Origin: Spirochaetales bacterium
Lineage (GTDB): Bacteria; Spirochaetota; Spirochaetia; CADAEX01
DNA length: 64,000 nucleotides
Reading direction: 5' to 3'
Assembly (NCBI GenBank): GCA_024233785.1
Contig: JACKPD010000003.1
Coordinates: 1-64,000 of the forward strand
Each line of letters opens with the position of its first letter. Positions within the stretch are counted from its first letter, which is position 1. This document shows positions 25,593 through 34,800 of the stretch, one piece after another. The notes beneath the pieces were generated by a model. The model ran no database searches and was not told the origin of the DNA. It saw only the letters and a list, made by a program, of their open reading frames with translations. Position numbers and translations under genes: made by a program.

Positions 25593-27722
25593 ATGGAAGA
25601 AAAAACTATTGATTTTATCAAAACCCCGTTAAGCGAAGTATACGGGGAAAACTGTTTTAACGATGCTGTTATGCGGACAAGACTGCCCAAAAGCATTTAC
25701 AGGGAACTAAAAGAAGTTCAGAAAGGGAATAAAAAACTCTCTCTCGAGGTCGCGGAAGTAGTTGCGAGCACAATGAAAGACTGGGCTATTGAAAAAGGAG
25801 CGACACACTACACACACTGGTTTCAGCCCATGACAGGCCTGACAGCGGAAAAACACGACTCTTTTATTTCACCCACATCGGACGGAAAAGTTATACTTGA
25901 ATTTTCAGGCAAGGAACTCATAAAAGGAGAACCTGATGCCTCATCTTTTCCAAGCGGAGGGCTCAGGGCAACATTTGAGGCAAGGGGCTATACCGCATGG
26001 GATACAACATCACCGGCATTCCTCATGAATGACAACACAGGTGTAACTCTTAAAATACCTACAGCATTTTTTGCCTATACAGGCGAAGCTCTTGACAAGA
26101 AAGTCCCCCTCATTAAATCAATGGAAGTGATAAACAGGGAAGCTCTCCGCGTCATCAGGCTTCTCGGCAACACAACATCGGAGAAGGTTATACCAACAGC
26201 CGGAGCTGAACAGGAATATTTCCTTGTGGATAAATCATTTTTCGACAAAAGAATGGACCTATTCCTTACAGGAAGGACTCTCTTCGGCGCCATGCCGGCA
26301 AAGGGGCAGGAAATGGAAGACCATTATTTCGGTCCGATCAAGCTCCGCGTCGCAGACTTCATGAGAGAGCTTAACTATGAACTCTGGAGACTCGGTATTT
26401 CCGCCAAAACACAACACAACGAGGTTGCCCCGAACCAGTTTGAGATAGCGCCTATCTATTCAACTGTAAATGTAGCTACCGACCATAATCAGCTCACCAT
26501 GGAAGTAATCCAGAAAGTAGCTAACAGGCATAATCTTGTGGCGCTCCTGCATGAAAAGCCTTTTGCCGGCGTTAACGGGTCAGGCAAGCACAACAACTGG
26601 TCATTAAGCACAGATGACGGGATAAACCTGCTTGAACCCGGTGACAGCCCGCATCAGAATATCCAGTTCCTGATAGTGCTTTCAGCAATTATAAAAGCTG
26701 TTGACAAATACGCTCCTCTCTTAAGATGGTCTGCGAGCAACACAGGAAATGACCACAGGCTGGGCGCGAATGAAGCTCCTCCCGCGATTATCTCAATATT
26801 CCTGGGTTCTGAACTCACCGATATTCTGGAGAAGCTCTCTGAAAACAAGCCTGTTAAATCAACAAACGGAAATTATCTCGAACTTGGGGTAAACTCGCTT
26901 CCGAAGCTTCCAAAAGACTCAACAGACAGGAACAGGACTTCCCCGTTTGCCTTTACAGGAAACAAGTTTGAATTCAGGATGGTCCCTTCATCAGGCTCAA
27001 TCTCAATGCCGAACACAGTCCTCAACGCAGTAGTTGCCGATGTACTGTCTGAGTTCGCGTCAGAGCTTGAAAAGTCAAAGGATATTACAGGCACAATAAA
27101 AGAGATTGTCGCGCGGACATATAAAAACCATAAAAAAATAATTTTTAACGGCAACGGCTATGCGGACGAATGGTTAAAAGAAGCTGAAAAAAGGGGACTG
27201 CCCAATATAAAGTCAACAGTTGAGTCAATACCGGCGCTTGTCAGTGAATCTTCGATAAATCTTTTTACAAAATACAATATTATGACAAAAGAAGAGCTTG
27301 AGTCGCGGTATACAATATATCTTGAAAAATACAGCAAACAGATAAATATTGAAGCCGGCGTAATGATCGATATGGTAAGACTTGAAATTATCCCCGCTGT
27401 ACTTAAATATACCGGGAAATGCGCGGAAGTTATAAATTCCATGACTGCTGCCGGCATAAAAAACGGGATAGGCGAACAGAGGGAAATGCTTGAGCAGATG
27501 ATGAAGAATTTTGAGGAACTTAAATACAGCACAGATCTGCTTGCAAAAGAACTTTTAAATGCCAGATCTGTTGAAGACTATCTCTCACAGGCAAAAACTT
27601 ATCATGAAAAGGTATTTCCTTTAATGAGCAGGGTAAGATTATATGCCGATGCGCTTGAGAAAATGACAGGAAAAGAGGATTGGCCGTTCCCGACCTATCT
27701 TGATCTTCTTTTCAAGATTTAA
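25593..27722 (+). CDS. glnA: Glutamine synthetase type III
   Basis: 709 residues, the length typical of GSIII (about twice GSI). It makes glutamine from glutamate, ammonia and ATP. Family signatures include GAEQEYFLVD (metal/glutamate site), TQHNEVAPNQFEIAP, FAGVNGSGKHNNWS and a helical C-terminal tail. GGAGG lies 14 bases before the ATG, rather far. Expression should depend on sigma-54 and the NifA-like neighbour. With gltBD it gives the GS-GOGAT route for ammonium assimilation. Confidence 0.96.
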   Translation: MEEKTIDFIKTPLSEVYGENCFNDAVMRTRLPKSIYRELKEVQKGNKKLSLEVAEVVASTMKDWAIEKGATHYTHWFQPMTGLTAEKHDSFISPTSDGKVILEFSGKELIKGEPDASSFPSGGLRATFEARGYTAWDTTSPAFLMNDNTGVTLKIPTAFFAYTGEALDKKVPLIKSMEVINREALRVIRLLGNTTSEKVIPTAGAEQEYFLVDKSFFDKRMDLFLTGRTLFGAMPAKGQEMEDHYFGPIKLRVADFMRELNYELWRLGISAKTQHNEVAPNQFEIAPIYSTVNVATDHNQLTMEVIQKVANRHNLVALLHEKPFAGVNGSGKHNNWSLSTDDGINLLEPGDSPHQNIQFLIVLSAIIKAVDKYAPLLRWSASNTGNDHRLGANEAPPAIISIFLGSELTDILEKLSENKPVKSTNGNYLELGVNSLPKLPKDSTDRNRTSPFAFTGNKFEFRMVPSSGSISMPNTVLNAVVADVLSEFASELEKSKDITGTIKEIVARTYKNHKKIIFNGNGYADEWLKEAEKRGLPNIKSTVESIPALVSESSINLFTKYNIMTKEELESRYTIYLEKYSKQINIEAGVMIDMVRLEIIPAVLKYTGKCAEVINSMTAAGIKNGIGEQREMLEQMMKNFEELKYSTDLLAKELLNARSVEDYLSQAKTYHEKVFPLMSRVRLYADALEKMTGKEDWPFPTYLDLLFKI

Positions 27723-27746
27723 CTTTTTATTATCTTTAAAAAACAT

Positions 27747-27784
27747 AAGGGGGGAAGCTGCTTTCAGCTGTCTCCCCTTTTTTT
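27747..27784 (+). terminator. Intrinsic terminator after glnA
   Basis: AAGGGG ... CCCCTT outer arms and AGCTG/CAGCT inner arms around a CTTT loop, followed by seven T. A minor mismatch sits between the arms. It begins 25 bases after the glnA stop. Confidence 0.8.
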
Positions 27785-27869
27785 CAAGCATGAACCTGCA
27801 ATTCTATTCCGGAGTTTTCATGCAGTTTAACACCGGTGCTGACATTTTTTCAGTATCCGCAATATTTAA

Positions 27870-27908
27870 TGTCAATTAATTGACACTCAGGTTAATTCAT
27901 TATAGTAT
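27870..27908 (+). promoter_or_regulatory. tRNA-Arg promoter with 16-base palindrome
   Basis: TTGACA (27880-27885), spacer 17 and TAGTAT (27903-27908). The -35 forms the right half of a perfect palindrome TGTCAATTAATTGACA (27870-27885). Confidence 0.6.
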
Positions 27909-27921
27909 AGCACTATCAAGT

Positions 27922-27995
27922 GTCCCGGTAGCTCAGTAGGATAGAGCGGTTGCCTCCTAAGCAACAGGTCATGCGTTCGATTCGCGTCCGGGATA
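27922..27995 (+). tRNA. tRNA-Arg (anticodon CCT)
   Basis: Cloverleaf read by eye: acceptor GTCCCGG/CCGGGAT, D arm with GCTCAGTAGGATAGAGC, anticodon stem GTTGC/GCAAC with loop CTCCTAA (anticodon CCT), T stem ATGCG/CGCGT with loop TTCGATT. No CCA is encoded. It would read AGG codons. Confidence 0.93.
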
Positions 27996-28027
27996 ATAAG
28001 CAGCTTGCCTTACATCAATGTGTTACG

Positions 28028-28060
28028 AAGCTTCCAGCTTAACTGCGGAAGCTTTTTTTA
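28028..28060 (+). terminator. Intrinsic terminator after tRNA-Arg
   Basis: AAGCTTCC ... GGAAGCTT stem followed by a run of T, 33 bases after the tRNA. The bases from here to 28170 hold nothing recognisable. Confidence 0.75.
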
Positions 28061-28170
28061 TCCTTTTTTACTGCCGGTTATGACAAACATATGAGTTTTT
28101 ATTATTTAAGACCATTCTACCTGGAATTTTTCAATGATTTTGATTGTGATGAATTATGTTTTTACAGAAT

Positions 28171-28500
28171 TCAGTCAACAAGCATTTCTTTAATGATTTC
28201 TTTTACCCTCATTATTTCCTGATTTTCAATCCTGCCAATTTTCTTTATTAATCTTTGCTTATCAACCGTTCTTATCTGATCTAACACAATCCATCCATTT
28301 TTCCCCTTAAAATCCAATTCCACGCGAGTCGGATAATTATGCGACCTTGTTGTCATAGGTGCAATAATGACTGTACTGATATTATGATTCATTTCATCCG
28401 GGGAAATTATCAGGCAAGGTCTGGTTTTTTGGATTTCATGTCCTATTACCGGATTCAATTCAACTAAATATACATCATACTGATTTATTACCATTCCCAT
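28171..28500 (-). CDS. mazF: MazF/PemK-family toxin endoribonuclease
   Basis: 109 residues with the family pattern QYDVYLVELNPVIGHEIQKTRPCLIISPDEMN, then VIIAPMTT and GWIVLDQIRTVDKQRL (conserved Arg/Thr of the RNase site). Cleaves RNA at short sequence motifs unless bound by MazE. The start overlaps the mazE stop by 13 bases. ATG at 28500 chosen because AGGA lies 6-7 bases before it; ATG at 28494 is possible. Confidence 0.93.
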   Translation of the reverse strand: MGMVINQYDVYLVELNPVIGHEIQKTRPCLIISPDEMNHNISTVIIAPMTTRSHNYPTRVELDFKGKNGWIVLDQIRTVDKQRLIKKIGRIENQEIMRVKEIIKEMLVD

Positions 28501-28736
28501 GTAAAATCCTGAGAATCAATACCATTATCTATAAGTAAATTATCGTCATTTTCTTTATGCATATCTTTAAAAGCTGTGTTCCATCCGGCCCTTGGTGTAT
28601 TAGAAACAGGCTTGAGAATTATTTTCTGATTCTCAACATCCAGATCAAGTTTGTCTGTAATTTTAAGCTGATCAATTATGGCTTTCGGAAGACGTATTCC
28701 TTTGGAATTGCCTATAGCAACAACAGATACAATCAT
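28488..28736 (-). CDS. mazE: MazE-family antitoxin (AbrB/SpoVT fold)
   Basis: 82 residues. N-terminal swapped-hairpin DNA-binding domain (VVAIGNSKGIRLPKAIIDQLKI, LDLDVENQKIILKP) and an acidic, Trp-containing tail for toxin binding. GAGGT is 7 bases before the ATG. Controlled by a palindrome over its own promoter, the usual antitoxin autorepression. Confidence 0.92.
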   Translation of the reverse strand: MIVSVVAIGNSKGIRLPKAIIDQLKITDKLDLDVENQKIILKPVSNTPRAGWNTAFKDMHKENDDNLLIDNGIDSQDFTWEW

Positions 28737-28749
28737 TCTTTTACCTCTA

Positions 28750-28783
28750 ATGTAATTATATTGTTATTACATTTAGTTGTCAA
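28750..28783 (-). promoter_or_regulatory. mazEF promoter and operator
   Basis: TTGACA (28783-28778), spacer 17 and TATAAT (28760-28755) are fully consensus. Perfect arms ATGTAAT/ATTACAT (28750-28756 and 28766-28772) cover the -10 region, so MazE or MazEF binding would block polymerase. Confidence 0.8.
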
Positions 28784-28811
28784 TAATTACATATACCGGT
28801 ATTTTAATAAC

Positions 28812-29996
28812 CTATATATAAAGCTGTAAACCCATTCTCAGATTAAAACCGCTTAAATTAAAAACCTCATCAAAAGTTATTGGATCATAATCCTTTGGTA
28901 TATAAACATTGAAATCCTTAAAAGCATATCTGTAACCAAGGGAGATAATAAATGATAACGGATTCGATTCATTTACCATAAAATCTATAGTTGGATTAAT
29001 AAAAATTGTCCCGGAATCGTGGGTCTTCCGTTCCGAATAATAAATATCATCATATGGTGCAATTGGATCCCTGTATCCGGAACGGATATATGTTTTGATT
29101 CGAGTAACAAGATATCCGGCATACAAATTAGTTCTTGCCGATAAATATTTTGATACCTCAATCTTATAACCATACCCCAGCATAATTTCATATTGAAAGG
29201 GTATCGATATATATGATTTCATATAATACATTTCTGAATATGTTCCCGGTTCTGGAATACCATCGCTATAATCCATATCATCTTTATAATCACCCATATT
29301 AAGTACATAATAATTAATAATGGCTGAAAGCGAATGATCTGGTTTGAAATCATAATAAAAGCCGGCTGATATTCCCAAATTATAGTCTCTATCAAGAGTA
29401 TTAAAACTCAAGTCAAAATCCTGAGGATTATATGTCAAAGAACTGCCAAGCATAATCCTGTATCTTGGCGGCATATACTTTTGAGATTCTTTTTCAAGCA
29501 GGACCGAATCAATTTCGAGATTTTCATTTACAATTGTTATTCCTGTTTCAACCCTGACTACCCTGGTATTGATACGGTAAAAGCCTCCAATGTCAGTAAC
29601 AGAGCCCAGTACCATATACTCAGCGCCGACCAGATTACCTATTGATGCAACAGTTTTTTCATCATAAAGACCGGTTAATCCCAACTTTAATGTATCAATT
29701 ATTTTTTCAATTTGGCTGCTTTCAACAACCACAAACTGGTCCAGTTCTGTAAGTCTTTGGCTGATTATATCTGAAACAGCAAAACCGATATTGCTTTTTT
29801 CCGCCCTTTCACTTTTATTTTCAAAATCCGCAATACCGACAACTGCTTTAGCGGAATCTATTTCAAAGTTTTTGATTATTTCATCTGTGAAGTTATACAG
29901 CTTCTTAATAACAATACTTTCAGTTTTATCTGCCGCATATATGTTGTTTAGCGCCAAAATTACAAACATCAATAAAACAATACTTTTTTTAATCAT
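28812..29996 (-). CDS. Exported FlgO/TolB-like domain plus beta-barrel protein
   Basis: 394 residues. Signal peptide MIKKSIVLLMFVILALNNIYA. Residues about 40-160 follow the FlgO/CsgG pattern (VVGIADFENKS, ISQRLTELDQFVVVESSQIEKII, LVGAEYMVLGSVTDIGGFYRINTRVVRVETG). The rest is Tyr-rich alternating strands ending in LQLYI, consistent with an outer-membrane barrel. ATG at 29996 has GGAG at 6 bases; the upstream ATG at 30014 is less likely. A promoter TTGACT-N17-TTTAAT lies at 30057-30029. Function unknown. AT-richer than the neighbouring core genes. Confidence 0.75.
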   Translation of the reverse strand: MIKKSIVLLMFVILALNNIYAADKTESIVIKKLYNFTDEIIKNFEIDSAKAVVGIADFENKSERAEKSNIGFAVSDIISQRLTELDQFVVVESSQIEKIIDTLKLGLTGLYDEKTVASIGNLVGAEYMVLGSVTDIGGFYRINTRVVRVETGITIVNENLEIDSVLLEKESQKYMPPRYRIMLGSSLTYNPQDFDLSFNTLDRDYNLGISAGFYYDFKPDHSLSAIINYYVLNMGDYKDDMDYSDGIPEPGTYSEMYYMKSYISIPFQYEIMLGYGYKIEVSKYLSARTNLYAGYLVTRIKTYIRSGYRDPIAPYDDIYYSERKTHDSGTIFINPTIDFMVNESNPLSFIISLGYRYAFKDFNVYIPKDYDPITFDEVFNLSGFNLRMGLQLYI

Positions 29997-30028
29997 GACA
30001 CTCTCCATGTCCATTAATCGTTATTGTA

Positions 30029-30057
30029 ATTAAAACATGATAGATTACAGTAGTCAA
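30029..30057 (-). promoter_or_regulatory. Promoter of the FlgO-like barrel gene
   Basis: TTGACT (30057-30052), spacer 17 and TTTAAT (30034-30029), giving a leader of about 25 bases that includes the GGAG box. Confidence 0.45.
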
Positions 30058-30172
30058 ACATAATAAACGAGCACTGTAAAAACCGACACGGTAAAAACAT
30101 TTAATTACTTGTGACTAATCTATATATATGATTATGAGTATTTTTAAGGCGGAGCAGACAGCTGGGCGGGGG

Positions 30173-31024
30173 TTAAACTTCAGGGTAAAGTTTTTTTGTG
30201 CATTCAGGGCAGATGCCATGTGAAAAAAATTCAACCTCGGAATGCTCTTCGATGTAGGATTCTAACTGCCTCCAGACCCCTTCATCATTTCTTATTTTCT
30301 TGCAGTTAGCGCAGATGGGAATAATTCCTCTCAGCGTTTTTATCTCTCTTAAGACAGTATTAAGATCATATTCCACTCTCTGAAAGTTAAGAACGATGAG
30401 CCCGGTAGCAATGAATATATGTGCCAGTAAATTAATTTCCAGTAAAATGCCCTGAATAACAGAAGCATCCATAAAATCAATAATCTTTCCTTCATAGAAT
30501 ACAGTAGGAAAAATCCGGTACAGGTTAGCAATAATGAGAAAAATCAAAGACCCGGATAAAAGCAGATTTTTCTCCTTGTACTGCCGTAATGTTCTGCGAT
30601 AAATTATATAAAGACAATAAGAGAAAAGCAGGGACCACACAGAAGAAATTATAACTATCCTGGCATTTACATCAGGATCCCGGTAAGTAAAATAAATTAA
30701 TGAAATAAAAATCATAATGGAAGCAGAAATATAATACTGCTTTTTCCCTTTATCGCCGTAGAAGACCTCAAGGCCGTAGGCATTAAATCCGGCTGAAGAG
30801 ATTATTAGCGTATTTGCCGTTACGATTGTGATAAAATCCGGGAGATAGCTCCTGAGACTCAGCAGCATCAGGCCGAGAGCATTCAGGAATGAGGCAATAA
30901 CCCAGAATAAAAAACCCTTATAGGTTTTCCTGCTGATATATATAAAAAGCATGCAGAAACAGAGGACAAAACTAATCAGACCTGAAAAGAGCGCAATAGT
31001 CCTCATATTAAACCATACTTTCAT
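30173..31024 (-). CDS. Multi-helix membrane sensor-like protein with C-terminal Cys motif
   Basis: 283 residues: about seven hydrophobic helices (residues 5-215), then a cytoplasmic tail with GIIPICANCKKIRNDEGVWRQ ... HGICPECTKKLYPE. That tail (C-x2-C ... C-x2-C) is widely seen at the end of PAS, GGDEF and receiver proteins and looks like a small metal-binding or output module. Here it is the only soluble domain. ATG at 31024 has GGGGG at about 9 bases; GTG at 31033 is an alternative. Partner and signal unknown. Confidence 0.7.
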   Translation of the reverse strand: MKVWFNMRTIALFSGLISFVLCFCMLFIYISRKTYKGFLFWVIASFLNALGLMLLSLRSYLPDFITIVTANTLIISSAGFNAYGLEVFYGDKGKKQYYISASIMIFISLIYFTYRDPDVNARIVIISSVWSLLFSYCLYIIYRRTLRQYKEKNLLLSGSLIFLIIANLYRIFPTVFYEGKIIDFMDASVIQGILLEINLLAHIFIATGLIVLNFQRVEYDLNTVLREIKTLRGIIPICANCKKIRNDEGVWRQLESYIEEHSEVEFFSHGICPECTKKLYPEV

Positions 31025-31078
31025 ATTTTTCACCCCCTTTCTTAATTGACTGACTCACATTAAACTTTTATATAAAAA

Positions 31079-31504
31079 TCACTGTTTAATCTTTTTATCA
31101 TAGTAGATTATTGTTCTTTCAGGACTGCCTGATGATCTTGAATAATCATCAAACCCGGCGGCAATGACATATACGGCAACAATAGTGGTAGTGGTACCGC
31201 TTACTGGAATCTCTTCATCAATTACAGAATGACTTCTGCCCTCGGGAAGATCAACCCCGCCTGTCCAGTATGTATAATGGGAATTGTTAGTATCTATAGC
31301 GATTTGTATTTTGCAGTTTTCAAGGTCCCCTTCCCCGTCATTGGTAATTGTATAATCCACCTTAACGACTGACCCATCCAGTTCGGGAGTATTATTTATG
31401 GAAAATCGCAATACAAGGTCGGGGGGCGTTCCCATGTCTGTCCCGCATGAGGTAAGCGCAAATAAAAATGCTGTGATTAAAATAAGGGCCGGCAGTTTTT
31501 TCAT
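31079..31504 (-). CDS. Small lipoprotein with CARDB-like beta domain
   Basis: 141 residues. Signal MKKLPALILITAFLFALTSC with lipobox LTSC (Cys 20). The mature part VVKVDYTITNDGEGDLENCKIQIAI reads like an Ig-like CARDB adhesion module. GGAG is 5-6 bases before the ATG at 31504; an upstream in-frame start at 31564 would hide the lipobox. Surface or periplasmic; partner unknown. Confidence 0.75.
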   Translation of the reverse strand: MKKLPALILITAFLFALTSCGTDMGTPPDLVLRFSINNTPELDGSVVKVDYTITNDGEGDLENCKIQIAIDTNNSHYTYWTGGVDLPEGRSHSVIDEEIPVSGTTTTIVAVYVIAAGFDDYSRSSGSPERTIIYYDKKIKQ

Positions 31505-31704
31505 AATTGCTCCAGTATAAAAAATAATATTTATTATAAGGCATGATTCAGTAAAATCAACCAATATCCGGCTGCAACTGCTGTCAATAAATCACTTATG
31601 AATTTTAAATTCTTTTTAGTTATCTCTGGATTTAAGCAGTTTTTACTTTCCTGTTAAGAAGATTTACCTTTTTTCTCTTTTGCAAGTATCGGTTTTACTT
31701 TCAT

Positions 31705-31759
31705 AACAACCTTTGGCGGATGCAGTCCATACAACTGTACCTAAGTCAGAAAGGTTGTT
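31705..31759. repeat. Inverted repeat AACAACCTTT ... AAAGGTTGTT in a 359-base gene-free stretch
   Basis: Perfect 10-base arms separated by 35 bases, between the lipoprotein gene and the hybrid kinase. The rest of 31505-31863 holds no convincing gene; a weak TTGACT (31795) may belong to the kinase promoter. Confidence 0.5.
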
Positions 31760-31863
31760 TTGTACTCTTTCATGCGGCATCTTTCTTTTATTCATTGACT
31801 GCGGGAATCTTGTAGATTATCCTTCATTCATGAAGATGTTCTACCGCCCGGAACAGGGACAGG

Positions 31864-34800
31864 ATGATGATATTGACTAAAAGACCATCAGGAACTGCTA
31901 GGCGTCCCTGCCATTTGATACCGGCATCTTTAGTTTTGATGATTATCGTTTTTTTCCCGGGCAATCCGGCCTATGCAGAAGAGGCTCACCCGCAAATTCT
32001 CATCCTTAATTCCTATCACCAGGGAGAAGATTGGTCGGATAATGAAATTGCTGGAATCCTCCCCGCATTAAAAAAGGTTTATCCTTTCCTGGTTCCTTCC
32101 ATCGAAAATCTGGATTCCAAGCGGTTTCCCGGTACCACCCATCTGCTGTTTTTAAAAAAGTATCTTATAGAAAAATATCAGGGAACCCATTTTGATTTGA
32201 TTATGGTTCTGGATGATTCTGCGTTAAATCTGATGCTGCAGTATAAGAAGGAATTGTTCCCCGGAGTTCCAGTGGTCTTCGCCGGGGTAAACGGATATAA
32301 ACCTGAGATACTGGCCGAGAGAGAAATGACTGGTGTAGTTGAGTTCCAGGATATAAAGGGCACATTGGATCTGGCGCTGCAGATTCATCCGGAGACAAAA
32401 ACTGTCATGGCTGTCCATGATTATACATCCAGCGGATTGGCACTTCGGGATGAGATGGAAACCGAAGAGGCCAGCTTCCCGGAAAATTTATCGATAAAGT
32501 ATTCAGGTGATGGGACAATAGAAGAGCTGGCTGCTCAATTGAGAGAATTGCCGAAGAATTCCATTGTTCTGCTTCTTACCTATGTCACAGATAAAAGTGT
32601 CAGAACATTTACCAGAGAAGAGAGTACAAGGATTATCAGCTCTGCGAGCCCTGTGCCTGTTTATGCTATGCACGAGACACGTTTGGGTTACGGCATTGTT
32701 GGGGGCTTGCTGCTTGAGGGGCGGGAACACGGCAGACAGGCAGCAGCACTGGCTCTGCGAATCCTTGATGGAGAAAAGGTCTCCTCTATACCTGTGGAAA
32801 GAAGCCTTTCCCGTACAGTTTTTGATTATACTGTTCTGTCACGGTTTGGAATAAAGCTGAACAGCCTGCCTGCCGATTCGGTGATAATGAATCACCCTGA
32901 GACAGTCTGGGACAGGAACAAAGCAATTCTTATCCCGGGATTCTTCATTTTTGGATTGTTAATGGTATTTTTAGGGTTTCTGATAGCCCTTGTTTTGAGG
33001 ATGCGCCGTTCTGAGGAGGCCCTGTATAAAAGCGAAAGGCAGCTGTACACACTGGTGGACAGTTTAGGAGAGGGGGTGATCCTTCAGGATGCGTCTGAAG
33101 AAATACTACTCTGGAACAGTACAGCAGCGGAAATATTTAATCTTGAAACAGAGGAAATTGTGGGCAGAAAGGCTACTAATCGGGAATGGAATTCCATTCA
33201 TGAAGACGGGACCCCCTTCCCTGTCCAGGATCATCCCTCACTGCACACCCTGCGTACCGGAGAACCATGCAGCGGAGTCATCATGGGGGTATGGAGAAAT
33301 GAAGATGACAGAAAATGGATCAAAATCAATACCAGGCCCCTCTTTTTAAAAGGGGAGGACAAACCCTACGCCGCTCTTATTTCATTTTCAGACATAACAG
33401 AAAACAGACTTGCGGATGAGAAACTGCGTCAGAGTCATGAAAAATTCCTGACCATTCTTGAAAGTATTGATGCCACTATCTATGTAGCCGACATGGACAC
33501 CTATGAAATTCTTTTTATGAATAAAAACATGACGGAAACTTTCGGCCGGGATATGACCGGAGAGATATGTTACAAGGTTTTCCGGGGAGAAAAGGAACCT
33601 TGTGCCTGCTGCACAAACAGTCAGCTGCTTGATAAGCAGGGAAATCCCGCAGGAGTTATTGTCTGGCAGGATAAAAATCCCATAACCGGGAAATTCTTTA
33701 CTAACCATGACAGAGCCATTGAATGGATAGACGGCCGTATTGTGCGGCTTCAGATCGCCACAGAACTGACCGAATACAGAAAAATGGAAGAGCAGCTGCG
33801 GCAGGCTCAAAAGATGGAATCAGTGGGCAGGCTGGCAGGCGGAGTAGCTCACGATTTCAATAATATGCTGAGTGTAATCCTGGGGTATACGGAATACGCC
33901 ATGGAGCAGATTGATCCGGAGAGTCAGATTTTCAATCCCTTACAGGAAATTCACAAGGCTGCCAGGCACTCGGCCCATCTGACGCGCCAGCTGCTTGGGT
34001 TTGCCCGGAAGCAGGCAATCATACCGCGTGTACTCGATCTAAACGATACGGTAGAAGGGATGATCAATATGCTCAGGAGGCTTATCGGTGAAGATATTAA
34101 CCTGACATGGCTGCCCGGCAAAGATTTATGGCCTGTTAAAATGGATCCATCACAGATTGATCAGATGCTGGCCAACTTATGTGTCAATGCCAGGGATGCC
34201 ATCTCCGGAGTGGGTAAGCTTTGTATAGAAACCAGTACCGTGTCTCTAAGTAAAGTATTCTGTGATGAAAATTCAGGATGCATTCCGGGGGACTATGTAC
34301 TTATCACAGTCCGGGATGATGGATGTGGTATGGACCAGCAAACCCTGGACAATCTTTTCGAGCCGTTTTTTACAACCAAAAATATTGGTAAAGGTACCGG
34401 ACTGGGCCTTGCAACTGTTTACGGTATTGTCAAACAGAATGAGGGTTTTATTAATGTGGTCAGTGAACCTGATAAAGGAACAACTTTCAGCATCTTTATT
34501 CCCCGATATCAATCTCTGATCCCGATAAGCCAAAATAATAGTTCCGCGATCTCCTCTTCACAGGGTGAGGAGACTATTTTGCTGGTGGAGGATGAACCGG
34601 CTATTCTGGAAATGACATCAGTCATGCTCGAATTATCGGGGTATACTATCCTTCCCGCGAGTACTCCGCTCCAGGCGCTCCAAAAGGCCCGGGAATATTC
34701 AGGAGAGATCCATTTACTGATAACCGATGTGGTGATGCCCGAAATGAACGGCAAAGAGCTTGCCGGCAAACTCTTTACTCAATACCCCGGGCTAAAAACT

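Noticed and set aside
27922..28500. Integration site at tRNA-Arg for a mobile island
   Set aside because: I found no integrase and no second copy of the tRNA 3' end in the window.
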